Positions 1-6,327 of a stretch of DNA of 10,893 nucleotides are shown one piece after another. Position 1 is the first letter of the stretch. Each line of letters begins with the position of its first letter. Location: NCBI GenBank assembly GCA_029857995.1, contig JAOUFZ010000037.1, positions 1 to 10,893 on the forward strand, given 5' to 3'. Origin of the DNA: Dehalococcoidia bacterium. GTDB taxonomy: Bacteria > Chloroflexota > Dehalococcoidia > GIF9 > AB-539-J10. A model generated the notes under the pieces. The model was given only the letters and a program-made list of their open reading frames with translations. It had not been told where the DNA came from and did not search any database. The translations under genes and the position numbers were made by a program.

Positions 1-256
1 AATTAGGATTGATAACAGCCAATTCCCGGGGGTTCCCAGACCCAAATCATATCCACAGCTCTGGCGCGGTTTCCGAGGAGGGCGGTAATCCTCAGGAAAG
101 GGCTTTTTAGTCCTTGCGAGCGGTTTCTGGCCTCATCAAACATAATCCTTAAGTCCCAACGGGGGCGTGGGTTTCATTTTCTTGACCTTTAGCCACAGCG
201 GCAGAACCTCCTCTCTTTTCAATTTTTGTCTTCCGGCTCGTACTGTCATAAGCCCT
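1..256. other. Upstream stretch with no confident gene
   Basis: This stretch lies upstream of the first promoter. I see no RNA gene, mobile element or convincing protein. On the minus strand two very small open frames overlap by 8 bases: 136-249 (37 codons, ATG, very rich in Lys and Arg) and 3-143 (46 codons, ATG, ending in a segment with VWEPPG). Neither has a well-spaced Shine-Dalgarno and I recognise neither protein, so they may be chance frames or the remnant of a decayed gene. The plus-strand frame that runs open from 167 into the first dehydrogenase is not its real N-terminus. Confidence 0.4.
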
Positions 257-285
257 TTGACAATTTCCTCGACACAATCTAAAAT
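257..285 (+). promoter_or_regulatory. Sigma70-type promoter of the acyl-CoA dehydrogenase pair
   Basis: A perfect -35 hexamer TTGACA (257-262) is followed by a 17-base spacer and the -10 hexamer TAAAAT (280-285, 5 of 6 consensus). Transcription would start near 292, giving a leader of about 49 bases before the ATG at 341. The promoter lies inside the open frame that extends upstream of the gene, which supports the downstream start. This is a sequence match only; the start site has not been measured. Confidence 0.7.
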
Positions 286-327
286 AAGGCGCCGATACGA
301 GTGGCACTATCGTAATATTTTCAAACC

Positions 328-337
328 AAAGGAGGTG
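328..337 (+). promoter_or_regulatory. Strong Shine-Dalgarno deciding the first dehydrogenase start
   Basis: AAAGGAGGTG is close to a full complement of the 16S rRNA 3' end, and its GGAGG core ends 5 bases before the ATG at 341. It fixes the start there rather than at the in-frame ATG at 167, which has no such site and lies upstream of the promoter. Confidence 0.85.
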
Positions 338-340
338 TAT

Positions 341-1525
341 ATGGACCTTGCCCTTACAGATGAACAAAAAGGCCGCAAACAAGAGTTCTATGACGTATGT
401 AAAGAACTCGAAAAGAGGAGACCGCCAAAGTTTCTGGGATTTGAGACCATCTATGAAGATGACAAGTGTTGGGAGTACAACCTGCATTGTGCCCAGGAAT
501 TCGCCAAGAAGGGATGGCTTGCCTTAGGCTGGCCTCCCGAGCATGGCGGCAAAGGCGACATGATGGATCGCGTCCTCTTTGCCGAAGCGAGAGGATACTA
601 TGGCATTCCCGGAGTAGATATTTTTGGGGTGCAAATGCTTGCCCCAACCTTGCTACAGGCCGCCAGTGAAGAAATAAAGAAGGAATTCCTGCCACCTATT
701 GCTCGGGGAGAAGTCATGTGGTGTGAGCTATGGAGCGAGCCCAATGCCGGCTCAGACCTTGCTTCTCTGTCTACAACAGCAATAAAAAAGGGCGACGAGT
801 ACGTTATAAATGGTCAGAAAACCTGGAATACGGGCGCTCACAGAGCTGATTGGGGCTTCGGCGTATTCAAGACAGACCCGGCTGCCAAAAAGCATCACAA
901 CATGACCTTCATTCTACTCGATATGAAGACGCCGGGGATAACAATAAGGCCAATTCCTTACCTCGATGGCCACGCTCCTTATTGCGAGGTTTATTTCGAC
1001 GATGTTCATGTGCCAGCCAAAAATATTGTCGGTCAAGAACACGAAGGCTGGGCTGTCGTAAATCTTTTGGCTGGTTTCGAGAGATCTGGCATAAACGAAA
1101 TCATGACCATGATTCGCGGGCTAGAAGACCTAGTAGAATTCTGCAATAAAACCAAACGACACGGGCAGCCACTGGCCAGGAACCCGCTTGTTCGTAATCG
1201 GCTGGCTGAGGTGGCCTGCCAATTAGAGGCGGCCCGCGCCCTGGCATACCGTGTCGCCGATTTACAGAACAGAAACGAAATGTCTCTGATGGATGCCTCA
1301 GCAGGTAAAATTTTCTTCAGTGAACTGGGCGAACGTTTTGCTTTTCTAGCTACCGACATTTTAGGGCCTTATGGCCAAGTCAAGACTTCTCGATGGGCTC
1401 CTTTAGATGGGGTATGGGAGAGGATATTCCACGAGCATTTCATAACTACCGTATCCATGGGAACAAACGAGATACAGAGGAATATCATCGCCTGGTACGG
1501 CCTAGGCTTGCCCAGGATGAGATAA
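341..1525 (+). CDS. Acyl-CoA dehydrogenase, FAD-binding subunit
   Basis: A flavoprotein of 394 residues, the normal length for the acyl-CoA dehydrogenase family, which oxidises an acyl-CoA to the 2-enoyl-CoA and passes electrons to electron-transfer flavoprotein. Visible in order are an N-terminal helical domain (about 1-125), the beta-barrel domain with the flavin/substrate motif WSEPNAGSDLAS (131-142) and GQKTWNTGAH (158-167), and a C-terminal helical domain ending in GTNEIQRNIIA (374-384). The Glu used as catalytic base in medium-chain enzymes (in the YEGT motif) is replaced by Met373. Glu247, in the segment GFERSG, sits about where isovaleryl- and long-chain-type enzymes carry their base, so it is the likely catalyst. 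The start at 341 is chosen from the strong Shine-Dalgarno and upstream promoter. The gene is followed after 24 bases by a second dehydrogenase, almost surely in the same operon. The substrate is unknown. Confidence 0.93.
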   Translation: MDLALTDEQKGRKQEFYDVCKELEKRRPPKFLGFETIYEDDKCWEYNLHCAQEFAKKGWLALGWPPEHGGKGDMMDRVLFAEARGYYGIPGVDIFGVQMLAPTLLQAASEEIKKEFLPPIARGEVMWCELWSEPNAGSDLASLSTTAIKKGDEYVINGQKTWNTGAHRADWGFGVFKTDPAAKKHHNMTFILLDMKTPGITIRPIPYLDGHAPYCEVYFDDVHVPAKNIVGQEHEGWAVVNLLAGFERSGINEIMTMIRGLEDLVEFCNKTKRHGQPLARNPLVRNRLAEVACQLEAARALAYRVADLQNRNEMSLMDASAGKIFFSELGERFAFLATDILGPYGQVKTSRWAPLDGVWERIFHEHFITTVSMGTNEIQRNIIAWYGLGLPRMR

Positions 1526-1549
1526 ACCAAGCTTCGATAAGGAGGAATC

Positions 1550-2683
1550 ATGGATCTTAGATTTACTGAAACGCAAGAAATACTGAAGAAGATGGCACGG
1601 GATTTTCTCACGACAGAATGTCCCAAGACCTTGGTAAGAAAACTCGAACAAAGCACGGAAGGATACTCTCCCGAAGTCTGGAAGAAGATGGCTGAGCTGG
1701 GTTGGATGGGTCTCATCATACCTGAAGAATACGGCGGTATGGGTTATACCTTCCAGGACCTGGTTGTTCTCCTGGAGGAGATAGGCAGAAATATTCTTCC
1801 AGGGCCGTTAATCCCTACCATAACTAGCACCTTCCCTATACTCGAGGCGGGGACTGAAGAGCAAAAGAAGGAGTTACTTCCCAAGATAGCCCAAGGTGAA
1901 CTAATTCTTACCACGGCTCTTCTCGAAGGCGAAGGCGTCTTCGATGCCTCTGGAATCAACGTTAAGGCAACACCAAAAGGAAATGACTTCGTAATAAACG
2001 GTACAAAGCTCTTCGTGGAAATGGCTCATGTTGCCAGCCACATACTCTGCGTCACAAGGACAAAAGACGGCGCTTCGCCCGAAAAGGGAATCACCCTGTT
2101 TATCGTCGACTCCAAAACTCCAGGAATAAGTTGTGAGGTAATGCCTACCACCGCCGCAGATAAGCTATGCGAAGTGCGTTTCAAGGACGTCAGTGTGCCC
2201 AAGAAAAGTATACTTGGTAAAGTAGATGAGGGATGGCCCGTTGTGGAAATGATGTTGCGCAAGGGCGCCATCGCTAAGTGTGCCGAATCCATAGGTGCCA
2301 TAGAGACCTGTGTAGAAATGACCGTGGCGTATTCCAAAGAAAGGGTTCAATATGAGAGATCCATAGGCTCTTTCCAGGCACTTCAACACAAGATGGCTGA
2401 CATGTGGACGACGATGGAAACCAGCCGTTTTCTGGTTTATGAAGTGGCCTGGATGGAATCGGAGGGACTCCCCTGCGCTAAAGAAGCCTCTATGGCAAAG
2501 GCATATGTCAACGAGGTCTACAAGGATGTTAGCAAGTGGGCAGTGAGACTACATGGGGCAATCGCTACCAGCGCTGATCATGACATACCCCTTTATTACC
2601 GGAGAAGCAAGGCCGCGGATATCGCTTTTGGCAACACTGACTTCCACAGGGAGATAGTGGCCCAGAAAATGGGACTGGTCTGA
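1550..2683 (+). CDS. Acyl-CoA dehydrogenase-like partner subunit
   Basis: A protein of 377 residues with the acyl-CoA dehydrogenase fold. The N-terminal part has LGWMGLIIPEEYGGMG (50-65), typical of the family. The middle domain has the expected FVINGTKLFV (147-156). The C-terminal domain has RVQYERSIGSFQALQHKMAD (265-284), the segment whose Gln/His contact FAD across the subunit interface. The usual flavin loop with SEPxAGSD is not recognisable: the matching region reads TALLEGEGVFDASG (122-135). The C-terminal catalytic motif is altered to FGNTDFHREIV (360-370), with no Glu at the base position. The gene has a strong Shine-Dalgarno (AAGGAGG, 1539-1545) and follows the first dehydrogenase by 24 bases. 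In steroid-degrading actinobacteria such adjacent unequal pairs form alpha2beta2 enzymes, and I infer the same here. It could alternatively be an independent enzyme with an atypical site. Confidence 0.9.
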   Translation: MDLRFTETQEILKKMARDFLTTECPKTLVRKLEQSTEGYSPEVWKKMAELGWMGLIIPEEYGGMGYTFQDLVVLLEEIGRNILPGPLIPTITSTFPILEAGTEEQKKELLPKIAQGELILTTALLEGEGVFDASGINVKATPKGNDFVINGTKLFVEMAHVASHILCVTRTKDGASPEKGITLFIVDSKTPGISCEVMPTTAADKLCEVRFKDVSVPKKSILGKVDEGWPVVEMMLRKGAIAKCAESIGAIETCVEMTVAYSKERVQYERSIGSFQALQHKMADMWTTMETSRFLVYEVAWMESEGLPCAKEASMAKAYVNEVYKDVSKWAVRLHGAIATSADHDIPLYYRRSKAADIAFGNTDFHREIVAQKMGLV

Positions 2684-2834
2684 AATCCCGTCCTACAATA
2701 AGTAGTTTATTGGCCCTCATCCATAGGGAGCTGTTTCTGTTGGTCCCCATCTGGTATTTGTCCTGCGACTCAACAAACCTGAGGCTCCGATACTTTGTCG
2801 GACAAAGTTGGCGATTGGCGATGCCGGCAGAATC
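2684..2834. other. Convergent intergenic region
   Basis: The dehydrogenase operon and the minus-strand synthetase end face to face across these 151 bases. I see no GC-rich hairpin followed by a T-run in either direction, so termination here is not explained by a classic intrinsic terminator. The region does hold a 17-base inverted repeat (2792-2808) followed directly by two tandem copies of TTGGCGA (2808-2821) and the 8-base palindrome TGCCGGCA (2822-2829). Confidence 0.6.
2792..2808. repeat. Perfect inverted repeat between convergent genes
   Basis: The arms ACTTTGTC and GACAAAGT (8 bases each) are exact reverse complements around a single G. As RNA it would fold with a 6-pair stem and a 5-base loop on either strand. 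No T-run follows in either direction. It could be a weak bidirectional termination or mRNA-end structure, or a protein-binding palindrome. Its function is not shown. Confidence 0.5.
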
Positions 2835-4286
2835 TTATGGATTGCGGTACCGCGCCTTGTACCTGTACAAGTTGGATAGAGCCTTGATAGAGGCACCAAG
2901 TGCAGGATACACAGGGAATTGCTCGCCTTCAAAAGCCTTTTTTGCCAGCAAGTGATACCTTCTATCCTCTTCATCTTCCGAGTAGGCATCGAGTGAAACG
3001 CAAATCATTATGGTCTTGCCCATTTCATCTCGAGCATATCTGCACCCCTGGACCATAATCTTAACCAATTCCTTCAGGAAGTTCTCCGTTGCTTCTCCAA
3101 ACACATGCCGCAGGTAACGCACTTCATCAAAGTGCAACACTATGGAATGAATATTCTTGTCGCGAGAGAGGGTTTTTATAGCGTCTGCAAGTGTCCCGGT
3201 TGTTCCCGTCACGTTATAGAATATTGGCCAGGCGTCCAAGGGATTATTTATGCTCGTTCCTGCTATTGGAACCATTCTGCGCAATTCAGCTATCGTTTCT
3301 TTCGTGAACTGAGGGACTTCCAGTCCCGCTTTTACGCATAAATCAGTTTCGAGTACGCTAAAACCGCCTGAGTTGGTAATAATAGCGGTCCCTTTCCCTG
3401 AAGGGAGCGGAACGCAGGACAATGCCAAACTGGTGTCCAGTAGTTCGTCGAAGTTCTCCACCTGGATTACCCCGGCCTGTCTAAGAAGTGAACTCCAGAT
3501 TTCTGGTGAACCGGCTAATGAACCTGTGTGAGAATATGCTGCCCGGCGGCCGTGCTCGGTTACTCCTCCTTTGAGCGCCAGTACTGGCTTCAGTTTTGCA
3601 GCTTCGGTCATTGCTGCTTTGAGACGCTTGCCGTTCTTCGTCCCCTCTATATATAAAGCTATAACCTTGGTTTCCGAGTCATGCGCCAGGTATTCCAAGA
3701 AGTCGGGACAGTCGAGGTCTATGGCATTCCCGTAGCTGATAACCTTGCTGAACTTCACATTTCTTAGCCTTCCGACGGACAAGAATTGCTCGGCAAAGGT
3801 GCCACTTTGTGAAATCACCCCAACCGGACCTTCCTCCGCTAAGACATCGGGAATGAAAGCTAGGCCAGACTTGGGGCAATATATTCCCATGCAGTTGGGA
3901 CCAATTAAGCTGACTTTGCCTTTGGCTATGTTCCGCACCTCGTCTTCCAAGAGTTTCCTTTCTTCCATTCCAGTTTCACTGAAACCGGCTGTAAAGACAT
4001 GGACGGCTTTTACTCTTTTTTCTATACATTCGACTAATACTCTGGGGACGAGTAATGCTGGCACTGCTATGACAACATAGTCGATCCCGTCTTCTACGTC
4101 TAAGATGCTGGCGTAGCATCTTTTACCCTGGAGTTCCTTATACTTGGGATTAACCAAGAACAGATTATCCCTCAGTTTTGTGCCCATTAAAGCCTGCGAG
4201 AAGCCGTCGCTGTCGGAAGCTCCTATTACGGCTACCGTCCTTGGGTTAAAAATATGCTCGAATTTTTCTACTTTCTCTGCATTCAA
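2835..4286 (-). CDS. Acyl-CoA synthetase (NDP-forming), alpha-type subunit
   Basis: A protein of 483 residues with the architecture of the alpha subunit of ADP-forming acetyl/acyl-CoA synthetases, relatives of succinyl-CoA synthetase that interconvert acyl-CoA, phosphate and ADP with acid, CoA and ATP. An N-terminal CoA-binding Rossmann domain (about 10-135) has VIGASDSDG (20-28) and GPNCMGIYCP (129-138). A ligase-CoA domain follows, with GVISQSGTFAEQ (156-167), SYGNAIDLD (184-192) and IEG (213-215). SHTGSLAGS (252-260) contains His253, expected to be the phosphorylated residue. The ATP-grasp beta part found in fused versions is absent, and no separate beta gene lies in the window. The start is TTG at 4286, placed 6 bases after a perfect AGGAGG; the nearby ATG at 4282 runs into a stop after four codons. 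It is clearly paralogous to the divergent gene at 4708. Confidence 0.88.
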   Translation of the reverse strand: MNAEKVEKFEHIFNPRTVAVIGASDSDGFSQALMGTKLRDNLFLVNPKYKELQGKRCYASILDVEDGIDYVVIAVPALLVPRVLVECIEKRVKAVHVFTAGFSETGMEERKLLEDEVRNIAKGKVSLIGPNCMGIYCPKSGLAFIPDVLAEEGPVGVISQSGTFAEQFLSVGRLRNVKFSKVISYGNAIDLDCPDFLEYLAHDSETKVIALYIEGTKNGKRLKAAMTEAAKLKPVLALKGGVTEHGRRAAYSHTGSLAGSPEIWSSLLRQAGVIQVENFDELLDTSLALSCVPLPSGKGTAIITNSGGFSVLETDLCVKAGLEVPQFTKETIAELRRMVPIAGTSINNPLDAWPIFYNVTGTTGTLADAIKTLSRDKNIHSIVLHFDEVRYLRHVFGEATENFLKELVKIMVQGCRYARDEMGKTIMICVSLDAYSEDEEDRRYHLLAKKAFEGEQFPVYPALGASIKALSNLYRYKARYRNP

Positions 4287-4292
4287 TACAAG

Positions 4293-4298
4293 CCTCCT
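4293..4298 (-). promoter_or_regulatory. Shine-Dalgarno supporting a TTG start
   Basis: Read on the minus strand this is AGGAGG, ending 6 bases before the TTG at 4286-4284. It supports a TTG initiation codon for the synthetase, since no in-frame ATG or GTG start is available nearby. Confidence 0.8.
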
Positions 4299-4391
4299 AA
4301 TTAGGATGTGAATTGAGGGACTCTAGACTGGGTTATTGCTAACTTGCAGCAAGGGCATGATGCAATTACTGGGTCTTCCCAAAATCTAGAT

Positions 4392-4420
4392 AATTTACCA
4401 TATCTTTATTAGCCTATCAA
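4392..4420 (-). promoter_or_regulatory. Probable promoter of the minus-strand synthetase gene
   Basis: On the minus strand TTGATA (4420-4415, 5 of 6) is followed by a 17-base spacer and TAAATT (4397-4392, 4 of 6). The predicted leader is about 100 bases. The -35 hexamer lies within the 13-base tandem repeat, which would let a repeat-binding protein block or aid polymerase. The match is moderate in an AT-rich stretch, so it could be fortuitous. Confidence 0.4.
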
Positions 4421-4433
4421 ATTAGCCTATCGA
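4408..4433. repeat. 13-base tandem direct repeat
   Basis: Two adjacent 13-base units (4408-4420 and 4421-4433) both begin with ATTAGCCTATC and differ at one base out of 13. They lie in the shared upstream region of two divergent paralogous genes and overlap the predicted minus-strand -35. A spacing of 13 bases is not an exact helical turn. The arrangement suggests an operator, but a simple duplication is also possible. Confidence 0.65.
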
Positions 4434-4496
4434 ATACGCCTTCTGGAAAGACTGTCAAATAGCTCGCCCAGAGGAGATCTCAGGCTCAGAGCAACA

Positions 4497-4525
4497 TTTA
4501 CAAGCCACCAACTCTCTGCTATACT
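4497..4525 (+). promoter_or_regulatory. Sigma70-type promoter of the plus-strand synthetase gene
   Basis: TTTACA (4497-4502, 5 of 6) is followed by a 17-base spacer and TATACT (4520-4525, 5 of 6). Transcription would start near 4532, leaving a long leader of about 176 bases before the ATG at 4708. No better-placed promoter is visible nearer the gene: TATTAT at 4681-4686 has no -35 at a usable distance. Confidence 0.55.
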
Positions 4526-4707
4526 TCCGCGGAGGTAGCCTTGCATTTTTTGCTCGAACACCATCAGATAGCATGGCAATCTCAAGAAATTTGGTAGTAA
4601 GAATTATCGGTCACACGCCATTGTAACCATGCAGCTTCTTTACCGTGAACTTGCCTCACCATCCACCTGAGCTAACAAAGTATTATTGAGCAAGGAGTAC
4701 GAAGAAT

Positions 4708-6132
4708 ATGCGTCAGCATGACCTAGATTTCCTCTTCCACCCTAATTCGCTCGCCCTTGTGGGCATCACAACTGCCAAGACCTGGCATTGGACGCTCACT
4801 TTCCTGGAGGGGCTTCTGGAAATTGGATTCGACCGCCCTCTCTATCTCGTTAATCCCAAAGGAGGAGAGATCAAAGGTCACAAGGTTTATACCAGCCTTA
4901 AAGATGTGCCCGGCGACATCGACTACGTAATTGGCCTGGTCAATGCCCACGTTGCTCCCGGGCTTGTAGAAGAATGTGCCGAAAAAGGGGTCCGGGCAAT
5001 CCACTTCTGCACAGCGGGCTTCAGTGAGACCGGTGAGGAAGAGCGAATAAAGCTGGAATCTGAACTGGCGGAAGTCGCCCGCAAGAAAGGGATCAGGATC
5101 ATCGGCCCCAACTGTATGGGCATCTACTGCCCCCAGTCACGCTTATCCTTCAGTCCAGCTTTCCCCAAAGAAAGCGGCCCGGTAGGAGTCATTAGTCAGA
5201 GTGGTGGGAATTCCATCTATTTGGTCAGGCAGGCTGCGTTGCGAGGCATTCGTTTCAGTAAGGTCATAAGCTATGGCAACGCGTGTGATATTAATGAAAA
5301 TGATTTGCTCGAATATCTTGCCAATGACGCAGACACTAAAATAATAGCCCTTTACATCGAAGGGATTAAGGACGGTGTACGATTCCGCAGAGCCATGGAG
5401 CAGGCAACAAAGGAGAAGACAGTGATATTGCTTAAGGGAGGGGCCACCGAGGGAGGCGCTCGAGCAGCCGCCGGTCATACTGCCTCACTCGCGGGCAGCC
5501 GAACCACTTGGGACGCCCTCTGCAAGCAACTAGGAATCATCAATGTCAGCAGTATCGAAGAAATGATCGATGTACTTGCCACACTTCTGTTCTTGCCGCT
5601 TCCCAGAGGCAGGAATGCGGTGTTATTCGGTGCTGGAGGTGGAGCAAGCGTCCTGATTGCTGACGAGTTCGAAAGGAGAGGGCTGAGAGTCCCTCCGTTG
5701 CCACCAGAGGTCGTTGCTCAGATACGGGAGTTTACTCCCATCGCAGGCAATATCCTGCGAAATCCTGTGGATTATTCGCAGGCCATGATGAACACTGAGG
5801 GTGTAATCAAAACCTTCGACATACTATCAAGGTGGCAAGGAACTGATTTCATAGTCACATTCGTCAGGACAGGGCAATTCACAACTTCTCGGATTTCGGA
5901 AGACCACCTGAACCTGCTAATGAGCAGGTTCTCCATAAAGCAGGGCCTTCTCCCCAAGCCAGTAGCCATGGTGATTGAACCCAGTATTATGCCCGAAGAG
6001 GCTGAGGCTATTCTGGCTGCTATTCGTGGTTGTATTTCGGGTGGGTTGCCTGTGTACTACTCCTTTGCTGCCGCCGCCAACGCCATCAATTTGGTGTTGA
6101 ACCACGCCGAGAAGCAGTCCGAGAAATTGTAA
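4708..6132 (+). CDS. Acyl-CoA synthetase (NDP-forming), alpha-type paralogue
   Basis: A protein of 474 residues with the same order as its divergent neighbour: CoA-binding domain (about 10-135, ending in GPNCMGIYCP at 133-142), ligase domain with GVISQSGGNS (160-169), SYGNACDIN (188-196), and YIEG (216-219). AAAGHTASLAGS (253-264) contains the probable phospho-His257. Long stretches match the neighbour closely, for example TAGFSETG (102-109), so the two are paralogues. The N-terminal loop reads GITTAKTWHW (19-28) instead of the usual glycine-containing GAS..G loop, so CoA binding here may differ. No ATP-grasp beta domain is present. The Shine-Dalgarno AAGGAG (4692-4697) sits 10 bases upstream of the ATG. 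The gene probably activates or releases an organic acid with a beta subunit encoded elsewhere; the substrate is unknown. Confidence 0.87.
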   Translation: MRQHDLDFLFHPNSLALVGITTAKTWHWTLTFLEGLLEIGFDRPLYLVNPKGGEIKGHKVYTSLKDVPGDIDYVIGLVNAHVAPGLVEECAEKGVRAIHFCTAGFSETGEEERIKLESELAEVARKKGIRIIGPNCMGIYCPQSRLSFSPAFPKESGPVGVISQSGGNSIYLVRQAALRGIRFSKVISYGNACDINENDLLEYLANDADTKIIALYIEGIKDGVRFRRAMEQATKEKTVILLKGGATEGGARAAAGHTASLAGSRTTWDALCKQLGIINVSSIEEMIDVLATLLFLPLPRGRNAVLFGAGGGASVLIADEFERRGLRVPPLPPEVVAQIREFTPIAGNILRNPVDYSQAMMNTEGVIKTFDILSRWQGTDFIVTFVRTGQFTTSRISEDHLNLLMSRFSIKQGLLPKPVAMVIEPSIMPEEAEAILAAIRGCISGGLPVYYSFAAAANAINLVLNHAEKQSEKL

Positions 6133-6157
6133 GTGAAGAACCCAGTGGTTGCGCCTG

Positions 6158-6186
6158 ATTACAGTTGTTGGGCGACGGGGTATAAT
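6158..6186 (+). promoter_or_regulatory. Probable recO promoter
   Basis: A perfect TATAAT (6181-6186) lies 17 bases after ATTACA (6158-6163, 4 of 6). Transcription would start near 6193 and leave a leader of about 135 bases before the GTG at 6328. The -10 hexamer sits inside the palindrome GGTATAATACC (6179-6189). Confidence 0.5.
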
Positions 6187-6203
6187 ACCGAAAGGAACGG
6201 TAT
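6179..6203. repeat. Overlapping inverted repeats at the recO promoter
   Basis: GGTAT-A-ATACC (6179-6189) is a perfect palindrome around the -10. Its right half ATACCG (6185-6190) also pairs with CGGTAT (6198-6203) across a 7-base loop. In effect the GGTAT element occurs three times, in alternating orientations. About 10 bases downstream lies AGAGA-G-TCTCT (6213-6223). These could be an operator or alternative RNA/DNA structures. No T-run follows, so an intrinsic terminator of the upstream gene is unlikely. Confidence 0.5.
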
Positions 6204-6327
6204 CACCAGTGGAGAGAGTCTCTACCATACTTGCCGGAATCCAGGTGCTCGCCAGGAACGAGACTTTGAACTTTGATTAGATATCTGGTTTTGTCTGGTA
6301 TGCGGTATTTAGAGTTTTGGGCTTAAG

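Larger units (their letters stand above)
4287..4707. other. Divergent control region between the synthetase paralogues
   Basis: These 421 bases contain no convincing gene. They hold a promoter for each direction (minus 4392-4420, plus 4497-4525), a 13-base tandem repeat (4408-4433), and an 8-base palindrome GAGATCTC (4474-4481) just upstream of the plus-strand -35. The plus-strand leader is about 176 bases long. In it are two tiny frames, 4573-4626 (17 codons) and 4629-4670 (13 codons), neither with a Shine-Dalgarno. I recognise no riboswitch. Confidence 0.6.

Noticed and set aside
167..340. 58-residue N-terminal extension of the first dehydrogenase from the ATG at 167
   Set aside because: It lacks a Shine-Dalgarno, its sequence is unlike the family, a strong promoter lies inside it, and the protein from 341 has the normal family start and length.
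2710..2955. 81-codon plus-strand frame between the convergent genes
   Set aside because: It overlaps the 3' end of the minus-strand synthetase, has no ribosome site, and its translation is not protein-like.
4545..4555. T-run in the plus-strand synthetase leader as a terminator
   Set aside because: No stable hairpin precedes the T-run.
5143..5478. Long open frame antisense to the plus-strand synthetase
   Set aside because: It is a shadow of a well-supported gene; its translation shows no family features, and the same holds for the other antisense frames over the dehydrogenases, trkA and trkH.
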